Shown: positions 17,739-31,945, counted from the stretch's first letter. The stretch: 64,000 bases of DNA from Mesorhizobium ventifaucium (GCF_935822925.1 NZ_CAKXZS010000023.1:62001-126000), one strand, 5' to 3'. Program-made: numbers and translations. The notes: a model not told the origin generated them from the sequence alone.

Positions 17739-19798
17739 AGCAGCATGCGAAGGGCGACCCCGCGTTCGGATTGCAATTCCGGATCGCGCGACAGGATTAA
17801 CCGCGCGTCGTCGCGAGCGGCTTCGAGCAGGTCGGCATGCGCCTCAATGCGCGCCACCTGGAAGCCAGGTGTGCCGGACTGGCGGGTGCCGAGCAACTCG
17901 CCTTCGCCACGCAGTTTCATATCTTCCTCGGCGATGTGAAAGCCGTCCTCGGTCTCGCGCATTACCGAGAGCCGGCGCGTTGCCGTCTCGCCGAGCGGAT
18001 TTTTGTAGAGCAGCACGCAGGAGGACGGTTTTTCGCCGCGACCGACCCGGCCGCGCAACTGGTGCAACTGAGCGAGGCCGAAACGCTCGGCATGCTCTAT
18101 GACCATGATCGTCGCATCCGGCACATCGACGCCGACCTCGATGACCGTGGTGGCGATCAGGATGCGTGTCTCGCCGGCCTTGAAGGCGCGCATCGCCTCG
18201 TCTTTTTCGGCGCCCTTCATGCGGCCGTGCACTAGGCCGATCCGGTCGCCGAACAGGGGCTTCAAGGAGGCAAAACGGTCCTCCGCCGACATCAGCTTGA
18301 TCTCTTCGGACTCCTCGACCAGCGGACAGATCCAATAGATCTTCTGGCCGTCGGCGACGGCGTCGCGCATGCGGCCGACCAGTTCGTCGAGCCGCTCGAG
18401 CGGCAGGGTGACGGTTCGGATCGGCTGGCGACCGGCCGGCTTTTCCGTCAGCTTTGACACATCCATGTCGCCGAAGGCGGTCAGCACCAGTGTGCGCGGG
18501 ATCGGCGTCGCCGTCATCACCAGCATGTCGGGTGCGTCGCCCTTGGCGGTGATGGCGAGCCGCTGGTGGACGCCAAACCGGTGCTGCTCGTCGATGACGG
18601 CGAGGACGAGGTCGTGGAACATCACCGTTTCCTGGAACAGGGCGTGGGTGCCGACGACGATGTCGATCTCGCCACTGGCCAGAGCGGCCAGCGTCTCGGT
18701 GCGCTCGCGGCGCTTTTCGCGGCCGGCGAGGATGGCGATGCGCAGGCCGGCTTGTTCCGCTAACGGTGCAATCGTCGCAAGATGCTGGCGCGCCAGGATT
18801 TCGGTCGGCGCCATCAATGCCGCCTGGCCGCCGGCCTCGACAGCGCGCGCCATGGCGAGCAGCGCGACAACCGTCTTGCCGGAGCCGACATCACCCTGCA
18901 GCAGGCGCAGCATGCGTTCGGCGTCACCGAGATCGGCATTGATTTCGGCAAGCGCCATTTCCTGCGAATTGGTCAGCGAATAGGGAAGAGCGGCGCGCAG
19001 CTTTTCGACGAAGCGGCCGTCGCCGACCAACGGTCGTCCGGACAGGCGGCGGACTCTTGCGCGCACCAGCGCCAGAGACACTTGGCCTGCCAGAAACTCG
19101 TCATAGGCCAGACGCCGCCAGGCTGCGCCGTCGACCGACACGTCGATCGGGTCGGCGGGATTGTGAATGCGGGCGAGCGCGTCGCCGAAGGCGGGAAAGG
19201 TGCGGCGGCGCAGAAACTCATCCTCCCGCCATTCCGGCAGCACCGGCAAGCGAGCGAGCGCCTGGCCGATTGCCCGGCGCAGCACTTTTCCCGACAGCCC
19301 GGCGGTGAGCGGATAGACCGGCTCGACCAGCGGCAGGTTTTCCGCTTCGCTGGCCAGCGCGATGTGGTCGGGATGAACCATTGTCGGGCGGCCGTTGAAC
19401 CATTCCATGCGCCCGGAGACCACGACGTGCTCGCCCACGGGCATCGCTTTTTCGAGATAGGCGACGTGGGCATGGAAAAAGGTCAGCGCGATCTCGCCGG
19501 TGTCGTCATGGGCGTAGACCCGGTACGGCACCGATCGGTTGCCGCGCGGCGGCGGCTGGTGGCGATCGATGCGCACTTCGAGGGTGACGATCGCGCCTTC
19601 GGCCGAACCGGCGATGCCCGGCCGGTTGCGGCGGTCGATCACCGAATGCGGCAGCACGAACAGAAGATCGCCGGCACGCGCCGCTCGGTCGCCGAGATCG
19701 GCCGGAACGACTTTCTCGATCAGTGCGCCGACCTTCGGCCCGACGCCGGCAAGCGAGGTGATCGGGACAAACAGCGGATCGAGGAGGGAAGGTCTCAT
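17690..19798 (-). CDS. recG: ATP-dependent DNA helicase RecG
   Basis: This 702-residue helicase has an N-terminal wedge/OB domain, then the helicase core: Walker A QGDVGSGKT, DEQH box VIDEQHRFG, motif III TATPIPRTL and motif VI QLRGRVGRG. RecG remodels stalled forks and Holliday junctions. Length and motifs are complete. It converges with and overlaps the DUF502 gene. Confidence 0.97.
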   Translation of the reverse strand: MRPSLLDPLFVPITSLAGVGPKVGALIEKVVPADLGDRAARAGDLLFVLPHSVIDRRNRPGIAGSAEGAIVTLEVRIDRHQPPPRGNRSVPYRVYAHDDTGEIALTFFHAHVAYLEKAMPVGEHVVVSGRMEWFNGRPTMVHPDHIALASEAENLPLVEPVYPLTAGLSGKVLRRAIGQALARLPVLPEWREDEFLRRRTFPAFGDALARIHNPADPIDVSVDGAAWRRLAYDEFLAGQVSLALVRARVRRLSGRPLVGDGRFVEKLRAALPYSLTNSQEMALAEINADLGDAERMLRLLQGDVGSGKTVVALLAMARAVEAGGQAALMAPTEILARQHLATIAPLAEQAGLRIAILAGREKRRERTETLAALASGEIDIVVGTHALFQETVMFHDLVLAVIDEQHRFGVHQRLAITAKGDAPDMLVMTATPIPRTLVLTAFGDMDVSKLTEKPAGRQPIRTVTLPLERLDELVGRMRDAVADGQKIYWICPLVEESEEIKLMSAEDRFASLKPLFGDRIGLVHGRMKGAEKDEAMRAFKAGETRILIATTVIEVGVDVPDATIMVIEHAERFGLAQLHQLRGRVGRGEKPSSCVLLYKNPLGETATRRLSVMRETEDGFHIAEEDMKLRGEGELLGTRQSGTPGFQVARIEAHADLLEAARDDARLILSRDPELQSERGVALRMLLYLFGRDEAVRLLRAG

Positions 19799-19827
19799 TG
19801 GTGAGAGATCACCGGATGTCGGCGCTT

Positions 19828-19983
19828 ACCCCCCTCTGGCCTGCCGGCCATCTCCCCCTCAAGGGGGGAGATTGGCAGCTTTGGCCTCATCGCCCATCTT
19901 GCAGCGGTGGAGATTGACGAAACCCGGCGCGACAGCAAATCTCCCCCCTTGAGGGGGAGATGTCCGGCAGGACAGAGGGGGGT
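19828..19983. repeat. RIME-like intergenic mosaic, second family (copy E)
   Basis: The element is about 156 bp and lies between the divergent recG and sdhE. Its ends are inverted repeats (ACCCCCCTCTGGCCTGCCGG against CCGGCAGGACAGAGGGGGGT). Each arm contains a CTCCCCC/GGGGGAG hairpin (near 19851-19871 and 19938-19962). The arms differ in sequence from copies A-D, but the arm-hairpin-spacer-hairpin-arm layout is the same. Confidence 0.8.
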
Positions 19984-20108
19984 GCCTGGGCTGATGTTGT
20001 CAGGAGTGTACGTCACACCGGGATGTTAGACACCCTCCGCACCGTTGCAAGGCTGACACCGCGCTCTATCCACGCTATATGCGCCGCTTCAGGCAAGGAT
20101 GCTGGACG

Positions 20109-20396
20109 ATGACGGGAACGAGACGATCAAGCGAGGGGCTCGATGCCCGCCGCCGCAAGCTTCTGTTTCGGTCCTGGCATCGCGGCATGCGCGAAATGGA
20201 CCTCATTCTCGGCAGTTTCGCAGATGCCGAGATCGGCGCCTTGACCGGCGACGAACTCGACCAATATGAGAGGCTCCTCGACATTGCCGACACCGAGTTC
20301 CTGCCCGTGATCACCGGCGAGCGGCCGATTGCGGCTGACATCGACTGTGCCGTCCTGCAAAAAATCCTGGCGTCGCGCCAGGCGATGACATTCTGA
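20109..20396 (+). CDS. sdhE: FAD assembly factor SdhE
   Basis: The protein is about 95 residues and carries the SdhE/DUF339 hallmark RGMREMDLILG, which docks the flavoprotein of succinate dehydrogenase and promotes covalent flavinylation. It is acidic and helical overall, as in the family. I chose the ATG at 20109; an upstream in-frame start at 20079 adds ten unconserved residues. It sits just before mfd, as in many Rhizobiales. Confidence 0.9.
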   Translation: MTGTRRSSEGLDARRRKLLFRSWHRGMREMDLILGSFADAEIGALTGDELDQYERLLDIADTEFLPVITGERPIAADIDCAVLQKILASRQAMTF

Positions 20397-20409
20397 AATA
20401 CGTGATTCC

Positions 20410-23907
<3,498 letters not shown>

Positions 23908-23978
23908 CCCGGTTCGGCCTGAGCCTTTGGCAAGAACCACTCCGACGTTTTGCCGTGCAGGGCAATCGCTTCCGGTTT

Positions 23979-24154
23979 GCGCTGCCCCTCATCGCCCTGC
24001 CGGGCACTTCTCCCGTACAGTGACGGGGAGAAGGACGCCGTTGCAAGGGTTTCGCCAATCACCAGCGTTGCAGAAGGATGCCAAGGTTGCGGCCAGCTTC
24101 CTTCTCCCCGTTAAAAGGGGGAGAAATGCCCGGCAGGGCAATGAGGGGCGGCGC
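23979..24154. repeat. RIME-like intergenic mosaic, long form (copy B)
   Basis: The element is about 176 bp. It starts GCGCTGCCCCTCATCGCCCT and ends with the inverse GGCAATGAGGGGCGGCGCC. Each arm has a CTTCTCC/GGAGAAG hairpin, and the centre holds TTTCGCCAATCACCAGCGTTGCAG, which recurs in copy C with small changes. It separates mfd from the DAHP synthase gene. The remaining 190 bp before the synthase start show nothing else I can name. Confidence 0.85.
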
Positions 24155-24348
24155 CAACGTTGACGATCGGCCGGTCGAGTGCCGGCTCTGGTCTGAATCG
24201 ATTGCCGTGAACGCGAGCTTGCGCCATTCGCCACCACTGAAATTCCGGTCTAGAATAGGAAATCGGCTTCGTGTATGGAGCCGCGATCCCCATATTGGGG
24301 CGAAATGGCGGGCGATAGCACCCGCTGGAAAGAATTTTGGGTACAACG

Positions 24349-25722
24349 ATGACGAAATGGTCGCCGAATTCGTGGAGAGCAAAGCCGATCCAGCAGGTTC
24401 CTGCCTATCCGGATCTTGCCGCGCTGGAGAATACGGAAGCCCAGCTCGCCACTTTTCCACCGCTGGTTTTTGCAGGTGAGGCACGCAAGCTGAAGAAGCA
24501 GCTTGCGACCGTCGCTGCCGGTGACGCATTCCTTCTGCAGGGCGGTGATTGCGCCGAGAGTTTTGCCGAGCATGGCGCGGACAACATCCGCGACTTCTTC
24601 CGCGTCTTTCTGCAGATGTCAGTGGTGCTGACCTTCGCCGGCGCGCAGCCGGTGGTGAAGGTCGGCCGCGTTGCCGGCCAGTTCGCCAAGCCGCGCTCGT
24701 CCGACAACGAGACCAAGGGCGGCGTGACGTTGCCCAGCTATCGCGGCGACATCATCAACGGCATTGAGTTCGACGCCAAGTCGCGCATTCCCGATCCCGC
24801 ACGCCAGGAGATGGCCTACCGCCAGTCGGCGGCGACGCTCAACCTGTTGCGCGCTTTTGCGCAGGGCGGCTACGCCAGCCTGGAGAACGTGCATCAATGG
24901 ATGCTGGGCTTCGTGTCCGACAGCCCGCAGGGCGAGAAATACGAGTCGCTCGCCAACCGCATCACTGAGACGATGGACTTCATGAAGGCTGTCGGCATCA
25001 CCTCGGAGACCAATTACGCGCTGCGCGAGACCGATTTCTACACCAGCCACGAGGCGCTGCTGCTCGGCTACGAGGAGGCGCTGACCCGCATTGATTCGAC
25101 CTCAGGCGACTGGTACGCAACCTCCGGCCACATGATCTGGATCGGCGATCGCACCCGCCAGCCCGACCATGCCCATGTCGAATACTGCCGTGGCATCAAG
25201 AACCCGCTGGGCCTGAAATGCGGCCCGTCGCTGACGCCGGATGGCTTGCTGCAACTCATCGACCTGCTCAATCCGGAAAACGAGCCCGGCCGGCTGACGC
25301 TGATCGCGCGTTTCGGTTCCGACAAGGTTGCCGACTATCTGCCGAAGCTGGTCCGCGCAGTGAAGAAGGAAGGCCGCAGCGTGGTGTGGTCGTCGGATCC
25401 GATGCATGGCAACACGATCGAGGCCGCCGGCTACAAGACGCGGCCGTTCGACCGCATCCTGAAGGAAGTGCAGAGCTTCTTCGAGGTGCATCGCGCCGAA
25501 GGCACGCATCCGGGCGGCATCCATATCGAGATGACCGGCAAGAACGTCACCGAATGCACCGGTGGCGCCCGCGCCATCACCGCCGAGGAATTGCAGGACC
25601 GCTACCACACCCATTGCGACCCGCGCCTCAACGCCGACCAGGCGATCGAACTGGCGTTCCTGGTCTCGGACCTGCTGAAGAAAAGCCACCCGGTCCAGCA
25701 CAAGCAGGCCGTCAACGGCTGA
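24349..25722 (+). CDS. Class II (plant-type) DAHP synthase
   Basis: The 457-residue enzyme is of the class II 3-deoxy-D-arabino-heptulosonate-7-phosphate synthase type. Visible signatures are [11 protein letters not shown] near residue 60, [25 protein letters not shown] and the C-terminal [12 protein letters not shown]. It condenses PEP and erythrose-4-P, the entry to the shikimate pathway. I chose the ATG at 24349; a TTG at 24337 adds four residues. A strong terminator follows, so it is probably monocistronic. Confidence 0.95.
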   Translation: MTKWSPNSWRAKPIQQVPAYPDLAALENTEAQLATFPPLVFAGEARKLKKQLATVAAGDAFLLQGGDCAESFAEHGADNIRDFFRVFLQMSVVLTFAGAQPVVKVGRVAGQFAKPRSSDNETKGGVTLPSYRGDIINGIEFDAKSRIPDPARQEMAYRQSAATLNLLRAFAQGGYASLENVHQWMLGFVSDSPQGEKYESLANRITETMDFMKAVGITSETNYALRETDFYTSHEALLLGYEEALTRIDSTSGDWYATSGHMIWIGDRTRQPDHAHVEYCRGIKNPLGLKCGPSLTPDGLLQLIDLLNPENEPGRLTLIARFGSDKVADYLPKLVRAVKKEGRSVVWSSDPMHGNTIEAAGYKTRPFDRILKEVQSFFEVHRAEGTHPGGIHIEMTGKNVTECTGGARAITAEELQDRYHTHCDPRLNADQAIELAFLVSDLLKKSHPVQHKQAVNG

Positions 25723-25749
25723 TTTCAGTCACCATCGGAATTTCACGAT

Positions 25750-25785
25750 AAAGAAGCACCGGAGAAATCCGGTGCTTCTTTATTA
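25750..25785 (+). terminator. Rho-independent terminator of DAHP synthase
   Basis: A perfect 14-bp stem, AAAGAAGCACCGGA/TCCGGTGCTTCTTT, closes a GAAA tetraloop and ends in TTTATT. It begins 27 bp after the stop codon. Because the stem is flanked by A and T runs, it could also work on the other strand. Confidence 0.92.
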
Positions 25786-25872
25786 CGCATTGCATTCCAC
25801 GCGCCTTGCGATAGACTGATTGCAATATGCAATCAGTTATGCGCTTTGGTGCGAGGAGAAACGGAGGCGCCG

Positions 25873-26428
25873 ATGGCCAGGATCGTCTATGCCATGCTGA
25901 TGTCCCTGGACGGCTACATCGCCTGGCCGGACGGAGACATTGCCCTTCCGGTACCCGAAGGGGAGCTGCACCGGCATTTTAATGACATGGTGAGGCAGAC
26001 CTCGATCGCGCTCTGTGGACGCCGGATGTACGAGGCGATGCGCTTCTGGGACAGTCCGGACCGAGAGACAGGCGCCGAAATCGAGCTGGATTTTGCCCGC
26101 GCCTGGCGCGGGACCCCGAAGATCGTGTTTTCGACGACGCTTCGAGAGGTCGGACCCAATGCCCGTCTGGCGAACGGCGATGTCGAGAACGTGGTGGGAT
26201 CTCTCAAGTCGGAAGCGGAGGGCCAGATCACGGTTGCCGGGCGCCGATCTTGCCGCGCATCTCGCACGTTCCGGTCTGATCGACGAGTACCGGCTCTACA
26301 TCCACCCGGTTGTGCTTGGCGGCGGCAAGCCGTACTTCCAGTCCGGCCTGTCGCTGACCTTGAAGCCGCTTGGTAAGGAAAGCCTTACCCAGGGCGTGAC
26401 GCTGCTGCGCTACGCACCCGCCGGTTGA
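25873..26428 (+). pseudogene. Dihydrofolate reductase/RibD C-terminal family protein, frameshifted
   Basis: The first frame encodes MARIVYAMLMSLDGYIA and the central ALCGRRMYEAM and PKIVFSTTL segments of the RibD-C/DHFR-like fold. The C-terminal part (GLIDEYRLYIHPVVLGGGKP) continues in the next frame up to 26428. The frames join at the G run 26239-26241, where one extra G breaks VAGADLAAHL. Without it the product would be about 184 residues, normal for this family. It is either a real one-base insertion or a sequencing error. Confidence 0.8.
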
Positions 26429-27204
26429 GGCGTGGCTCAACGTTGTTTTGACGAGAGCGGAAGTTCGTCAGCCAAGGACGAATCGCACAGATGACCCGAA
26501 GGCGACGCCCACACGTCAGATTCCGAATGGCAGCTCTGCGCCGCATCTCGGACGTTGACGTCAGCATTGTCACTTCCTGAAAGCGGACATTGCTAGAACG
26601 ATTCGAGTGGTCGCGGTTGCGCCAGGAGCCGACGATTAGCATTGAGGTCTTGAAGGTCTCGAAGGGGGCCGTGGCGGACTTGCGGCTTAGAGGCTCGGAA
26701 TGTCAGAAGCGGACCTTCAGGCGGGCTGCGTGCATCGACGTGAATTGGCGCGACTACGATGTCCAGGGTGATCGCCGGCAACGTCTGCTATCGGGCAACA
26801 GCAAAGATCACCTCAACGGCCGACATAAGGCGCAAAGCTGTTCAGCAGCCTAGGTGAAGATTTTCCAACGCGGGCCGATGTCGATCCTAGCCCACCCCTC
26901 GTGCCGCGGCACGCATCGAAAAACCTTCACCGAAGCAGACTTCTTTCGGGCGGGGTCGATGCATTGGAATACTTGAGCTAAAACTTGTCGAGGGTGAAAT
27001 CGACATCCAACGTCTTAGGTGTCGGACGATGGCACACCTTCATCGTCTGCGCGATGGCTGAGACGGCGCGCAAGGCCGTCCATAGTGCTCAGGACCTCGA
27101 ATCCGGACTTGAACAAAGAATTTACTGGATGATCCGCCGTTTTTGCGATTATTGTGGCAGTGCAGCATAAGCTTTTTGGGGGGCGGCTTTCGGCCGAAAT
27201 TCAC
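26429..27204. other. Gene-poor gap before iorA
   Basis: About 775 bp with only short open frames (62-87 codons) that overlap one another on both strands and resemble nothing I know. Two GCGGAC-type snippets occur (AAAGCGGACATTG near 26580 and GAAGCGGACCTTC near 26707) that recur in other gaps of this accessory region. It is probably decayed DNA plus the iorA promoter. Confidence 0.5.
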
Positions 27205-27660
27205 ATGTCTTATGATCTTTCAGTCAATGGTAAGAACCATGCCGTCGACGTCGATGGCGATATTCCGCTTCTATGGGTTCTGCGCGACACCATAGGCCTC
27301 ACTGGAACTAAGTTCGGCTGTGGCATAGCCATGTGCGGCGCCTGCACGGTGCATGTCGATGGAGTGCCCGTGAGGTCGTGTGTGATGCCGGTCGCCGACG
27401 CGGCGTCCAAGCCGATCACCACGATCGAGGCAATTGGCGAGACTGCGGAGGGCGCACGACTACAGAAAGCCTGGCTCGATATTGATGTCGTGCAGTGCGG
27501 TTACTGTCAGTCAGGGCAGATCATGTCCGCGGTCGCACTGCTGGTGGGCAATCCGTCGCCGACCGACGATGATATCGATGCCGTAATGGCCGGAAATATC
27601 TGTCGATGCGGTACGTATCCACGCATTCGCGCTGCCATTAAGCTGGCTGCCCAGGGGTGA
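27205..27660 (+). CDS. iorA: Isoquinoline 1-oxidoreductase-type [2Fe-2S] subunit
   Basis: This 151-residue small subunit of the xanthine-dehydrogenase superfamily has eight cysteines for two [2Fe-2S] clusters: plant-type C39, C44, C47 and C59, and the C-terminal pairs C98/C101 and C133/C135 (CGYC, CRCG). It passes electrons from the molybdenum subunit. The ATG at 27205 gives the standard N-terminus MSYDLSVNG; the frame is open about 17 codons further. iorB follows after 4 bp. Confidence 0.9.
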   Translation: MSYDLSVNGKNHAVDVDGDIPLLWVLRDTIGLTGTKFGCGIAMCGACTVHVDGVPVRSCVMPVADAASKPITTIEAIGETAEGARLQKAWLDIDVVQCGYCQSGQIMSAVALLVGNPSPTDDDIDAVMAGNICRCGTYPRIRAAIKLAAQG

Positions 27661-27664
27661 TGCG

Positions 27665-29817
27665 ATGTCCATTTTCGATAAAACCAACGTCGCCGTCTCG
27701 CGCCGGCAGTTTCTGATCGGAGCATCGCTGACTGGAGCTGGACTCGTCATTGGCCTACAGCCTTCGCCGTCATCCGCTGCCGCAGAGGCGTTCGAGCCAA
27801 GCGCCTTCATTCGCATCCCTGTCGAAGGCAAGATCGTGTTCGTCATGCCGTCCGTTGAGATGGGGCAGGGTATTTATACTGCGGTAGCCATGTTGCTCGC
27901 CGAAGAGTTGGAAGTCACGCTCGATCAAGTAACGCTGGAGCATGCGCCTGCTGATCCCGCGCGCTATGCAAACCCCTTGCTGGGCGACCAGATCACTGGC
28001 GGCTCCCTCGCCATTCGCGCTGTTTATGAGCAGATGCGCAAGGCAGGCGCCACCGCCCGCATGATACTGGTGAACGCTGCAGCGCGTGGCTGGGAGGTTG
28101 CGCCGGATACGTGCAAGGCCGAGGCCGGGCATGTCGTCCACGCCGCAAGCGGCCGCCGCGCCTCTTACGGCAGCCTGATACATGCTGCTGTATCAGAGAC
28201 AGTTCCGCAGGACGTGCCGCTGAAACCTGCGTCCAGCTTTAGCCTGATCGGTCAGCCCGTCCGGCGTCTCGATAGTCCTGAGAAGGTCAACGGTACGGCG
28301 AAATTCGGCATCGACGCCCGCCCGGACGGCGTGTCTTACGCGGCGATCGCTATCTGTCCTCACTTCGGCGGGAAACTGCGCTCGGTCGAGGATGGGCCAG
28401 CAATGGCGGTCAAGGGCGTCAAACAGGTCGTCCGGATCGAGGATGCGGTCGCAGTCGTGGCTGACAACACCGGTGCTGCGCGCAAGGGCCTTGCCGCGCT
28501 TTCCATCGAGTGGGATCCGGGTCCGAATGCGGCTCTTTCACAGGCCGATCTGGAAAAGCTCGCAGAAGATGCGATCAACGGCAGCGCGCTGCCGCATATC
28601 CAGGAAGGCGACGTCGCGAAAGCCGAAATCGAGCACGGGCCTGTCCATGAATTCGTCTATCGCCAGCCGATCCTCACCCATTCGGCGATGGAGCCGATGA
28701 ACTGCACGCTCCACGTCCGAAGTGACGGCTGTGACGTATGGGTGGGCACGCAGATCATGGGCCGCGCGAGACAAGCCGTCGCCGATGTGACCGGCCTGCC
28801 TCTGCTGAAGGTCGTCGTGCATAACCACCTGCTGGGCGGCGGGTTCGGCCGCAGACTCGATGTCGACGGCGTCATTCTGGCAGCGAAGATCGCAAAGCAA
28901 GTGGATGGCCCTGTCAAGGTTACCTGGAGCCGCGAGGAGGACATCCGTCATGACTGTTATCGCTATCTCAACTACAGCAAGGTGACGGCAACGCTAGGTG
29001 CCGACGGCATGCCCGTTTCCTGGCGGCATCGCGTCATCGGTCCGTCCGTCATGGCGCGCTGGCTGCCCGCTTTTACCGCGATGGCATAGACCTCGACATC
29101 ATGGCTGGCGCGGAAACGCCGTACGCGATTCCAAACAAATATACGGACTTCGTGCGCCATGAGGCTCCAGACGGCATGTTGACAGGCAACTGGCGCGGCG
29201 TCGGCGCCACGCGGAACATCCCGGTAATTGAAGGTGGCATTGACGAATTGGCGCATGCTGCGGGCGTCGATCCGCTCGACTACCGCAGGCGCCTGCTTCA
29301 GCACAAACCGCGTCTCCTCGGCGCACTCCATGTTGCGGCCGAGAAAGCCGGTTGGACAACCGCGCTTCCGCAAGGCCAGGGCAGAGGCATCGCCCTTACG
29401 GAGGATTTCGGCAGTTTTGCTGCAATGATCTCCGAAGTGACTGTCGTGATCAACGGTATGCTGAAGATTGACCGCATCATCTGCGCTGTCGACTGCGGCC
29501 AGGTCATCAATCCAGACACGGTGGAAGCCCAGATACAGAGCGGCATCATCTATGGTCTCAGTGCGGCTCTCTACGGTCGCATTACGGTTCACAACGGTGC
29601 CGTCGTAGAGAGCAACTTCGATGATTCTCCCGTCCTGAGAATGAACGAAACGCCAAGGATCGAGGTGCACATCGTGCCGAGTTCGGAGGCTCCGGGCGGC
29701 ATCGGAGAGCTCGGCACCCCTGGTGTCGCACCCTCGCTCTTCAACGCGATCTTCGTGGTGACCGGCAAGCGGCTGCGCTCGCTGCCGATCGACCACAACG
29801 AATTGCGAAGGGTGTGA
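27665..29817 (+). pseudogene. iorB: Isoquinoline 1-oxidoreductase-type Mo-cofactor subunit, frameshifted
   Basis: The gene encodes a Tat signal (SRRQFLIGASLTGAGL, about residues 10-28) and the molybdopterin-binding large subunit: MPSVEMGQGIYTA, GGGFGRRLDVDG, then GGIGELGTPGVAP near the end. The first frame stops at 29089 after 474 codons. Homology resumes in the -1 frame from 29074 (YRDGIDLDI) to 29817. One T missing from the run at 29071-29074 explains the break. Restored length is about 717 residues, normal for IorB. As read, the enzyme would be truncated and inactive. Confidence 0.85.
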
Positions 29818-29819
29818 CC

Positions 29820-30461
29820 ATGGCCAAGCGGCTTCTCGCTATCCCGCTCACCACCTTGCTGGCTGCGACCGCAATCGTTACCAGTATGGGGCTCTTGCGG
29901 GGCTATGCTGAAACATTGGATAGCGGTTCTCTCAAGGCCGCCTCTGACTTTGATGCGATTGCGGAAACCAGCGCGCGTTCAAAGGCCATCTTCGAGGAGG
30001 CCAGCCGTGTCCTGACGCATCCGCGTTGCATCAACTGCCATCCAGCGACGCGCAGCCCGACCCAGGGTGAGGACATGCATCCGCATGTGCCGTTGATAAT
30101 TGCTAGCCAAAGCTCGCTGGGTCCGGCGGGGCTTGTCTGCAGCACCTGCCACGGTGCCGAGAATCGTCCGATCGTCGGCAGCCGCATGAAATCCATTCCG
30201 GGCAACGCGCACTGGTCGTTGGCACCAGCCAGCATGGCTTGGCAGGGTTTGACCGTGGGTGAGATTTGCCAGCAGGTGAAAGACACGAGCCGTAACGGCA
30301 ATCGTTCCCATGCCGATCTTGTACGGCACATGGGCGAAGACCATCTGGTTGGCTGGGCCTGGCACCCGGGCGATGGGCGCAGTGCCCCTCCGGGATCGCA
30401 GGAGACCTTTGCCGCCCTGATCGCTGCTTGGGTCGGTACCGGTGCCGAATGTCCCGATTGA
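29820..30461 (+). CDS. Periplasmic diheme c-type cytochrome
   Basis: The 213-residue protein has an N-terminal signal segment (to about residue 31, GYA/ET) and two heme c sites: CINCH (70-74) and CSTCH (107-111). It starts directly after the iorB stop. A cytochrome c at this place is usual for Ior-like aldehyde/N-heterocycle oxidoreductases and would take electrons from the [2Fe-2S] subunit to the respiratory chain. With iorB broken, its partner may be lost. Confidence 0.85.
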   Translation: MAKRLLAIPLTTLLAATAIVTSMGLLRGYAETLDSGSLKAASDFDAIAETSARSKAIFEEASRVLTHPRCINCHPATRSPTQGEDMHPHVPLIIASQSSLGPAGLVCSTCHGAENRPIVGSRMKSIPGNAHWSLAPASMAWQGLTVGEICQQVKDTSRNGNRSHADLVRHMGEDHLVGWAWHPGDGRSAPPGSQETFAALIAAWVGTGAECPD

Positions 30462-30856
30462 TCGCCAGGGTGTTTCTCGCTCGGGCACACCAACGACCGC
30501 TTCTGATGTCCGCTTTTGGTGAATGTACAGGACCGCAGGAATGACCGCCATGCTGGCGTGAAGTGGCCATTCGCATCACCCGAGACATAGGTCGCCTTGG
30601 GTCAGTTGGAGACTTCAATCCAAACTGATCGGATGTCTGCTATCGATTTCTGGAGTCCAGAAGCTGCCGGACCGATCTCGGCCCAAAATAGAATGACCAT
30701 GAACAGCGAGGTTGGTGGAAAACGGAACGTCCGCTGTCGCGCACCCTCCAGCAAATTTCCACCACATCCCAGAACTAACGATCGCTTCATCGGGATAGGC
30801 TGATAGCTTCGGCACGTCTTGGCATGACATGACTGCGGGAGGATGCCCCCTTGAGA
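30462..30856. other. Intergenic gap after the cytochrome gene
   Basis: About 395 bp without a supported gene. It holds the snippets TTCTGATGTCCGCTTTTGGT (30501-30520) and GGAACGTCCGC (near 30724), related in reverse complement to the GCGGAC snippets near 26580 and 33330. No terminator or promoter is evident. Confidence 0.5.
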
Positions 30857-31945
30857 ATGAGATATCTGCTAGCAGCCTCACTCGTTGTGGCGATCGTCCT
30901 GACGCTCAGATGGGAATGGCGGGAGCCCCATCACTTCGAGGATGAGGTCATGCGAGCCGCGCTGGCAGAGGAAGTTCGCCGGGACGACACCCGTTGCCCG
31001 CTCAGCAGCAAAGCTGTGGAGCAGGCTCGGCCATGGGTTCTTGCAGCCTGCGCGGCAGGCGGGCTCGGCTGGCATGAGGCAGCGGCGAAATATGCCGACG
31101 ATGCAGCCAGAGTGTTCCTCGTCTATGGCGAGGATGCGGATTTCGTGGAGGTTTTCGACCGTCTCGGCCATCCGGTCGTGCCGGTGATTGCTTACTTCGT
31201 GAAGAATGGATCGTCGCAGTACTTGTTGCAGGAAACCGTCGGTCAGGGCCTCTCGAGCCTGTGGGACGGCCGGCAGATGGGATTCGGCCTCGCCGAGATT
31301 TCGCCGGAGCAATATGGGCTTATTGCCATTCACGAGCTCAAGGATCGCGGGCATGAGATGCTGTCGGAGTTCGAGATCGTTGACGGAACAGCAGTCCGCA
31401 GACAGTTCACCCGTACGTTGCTTGGTGCGAAGAACATAGTCCTGGGCGGCGTTTCCGATCTGGAAGGGGTGATCACCCGCGGCGAGCGGCTTCCGACCTG
31501 GGGCGAGATGGGTTGGGCGGCCTTCAATGCGGCAATCGTCGTCGGGGGCATGGGCGCCGCAGCCAAGGCATTGCGCGTTGCGAGGGCACCGGTGGCCGCA
31601 GCTGGTCGCGGAACTGTGCGGATAGCACATCTGAGGGCTGCAGGCAAAGGTGCGTTCCAATCGCTTTCCGCCGTCGGTACCGCAGCCGGTGTCGCCGCCG
31701 TCGTCGCACTTCCCTATGTGGCGATCACGCGACCTCACCTTCTGACAAACGCGGCCGGTTGGATAGCCGAACAAGCAGGTCTCCCGGCCTGGCTCGGCGC
31801 CTTTGCGGCCTACCTTATACTCTGTCTTGTCCTGGCTTTTCTGCTGAGGATGGTTCTGGCGCCGCTGGCCTGGACGCTGCGGACGTTGAGCAAGATCGTT
31901 GGACGACTCGCCGGTGCCGGCGGTGTCCGATCCGCGGCAGCCTAA
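30857..31945 (+). CDS. Unrecognised membrane protein
   Basis: The protein is about 362 residues and I do not recognise it. An N-terminal membrane segment (YLLAASLVVAIVLTL, about 3-18) is followed by a soluble region of about 200 residues, probably periplasmic. Three further hydrophobic segments follow: near 222-238 (FNAAIVVGGMGAAAKAL), 275-292 (AVGTAAGVAAVVALPYV) and 317-342 (LGAFAAYLILCLVLAFLL). The soluble part contains ISPEQYGLIAIHELKDRGHEM and has no obvious catalytic motif. A second membrane ORF follows after 18 bp. The start could also be the TTG at 30851. Confidence 0.7.
   Translation: MRYLLAASLVVAIVLTLRWEWREPHHFEDEVMRAALAEEVRRDDTRCPLSSKAVEQARPWVLAACAAGGLGWHEAAAKYADDAARVFLVYGEDADFVEVFDRLGHPVVPVIAYFVKNGSSQYLLQETVGQGLSSLWDGRQMGFGLAEISPEQYGLIAIHELKDRGHEMLSEFEIVDGTAVRRQFTRTLLGAKNIVLGGVSDLEGVITRGERLPTWGEMGWAAFNAAIVVGGMGAAAKALRVARAPVAAAGRGTVRIAHLRAAGKGAFQSLSAVGTAAGVAAVVALPYVAITRPHLLTNAAGWIAEQAGLPAWLGAFAAYLILCLVLAFLLRMVLAPLAWTLRTLSKIVGRLAGAGGVRSAAA

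Noticed and set aside
26985-27170. 61-codon open frame before iorA
   Set aside because: No family resemblance or ribosome site; its position fits leader or decayed DNA better.
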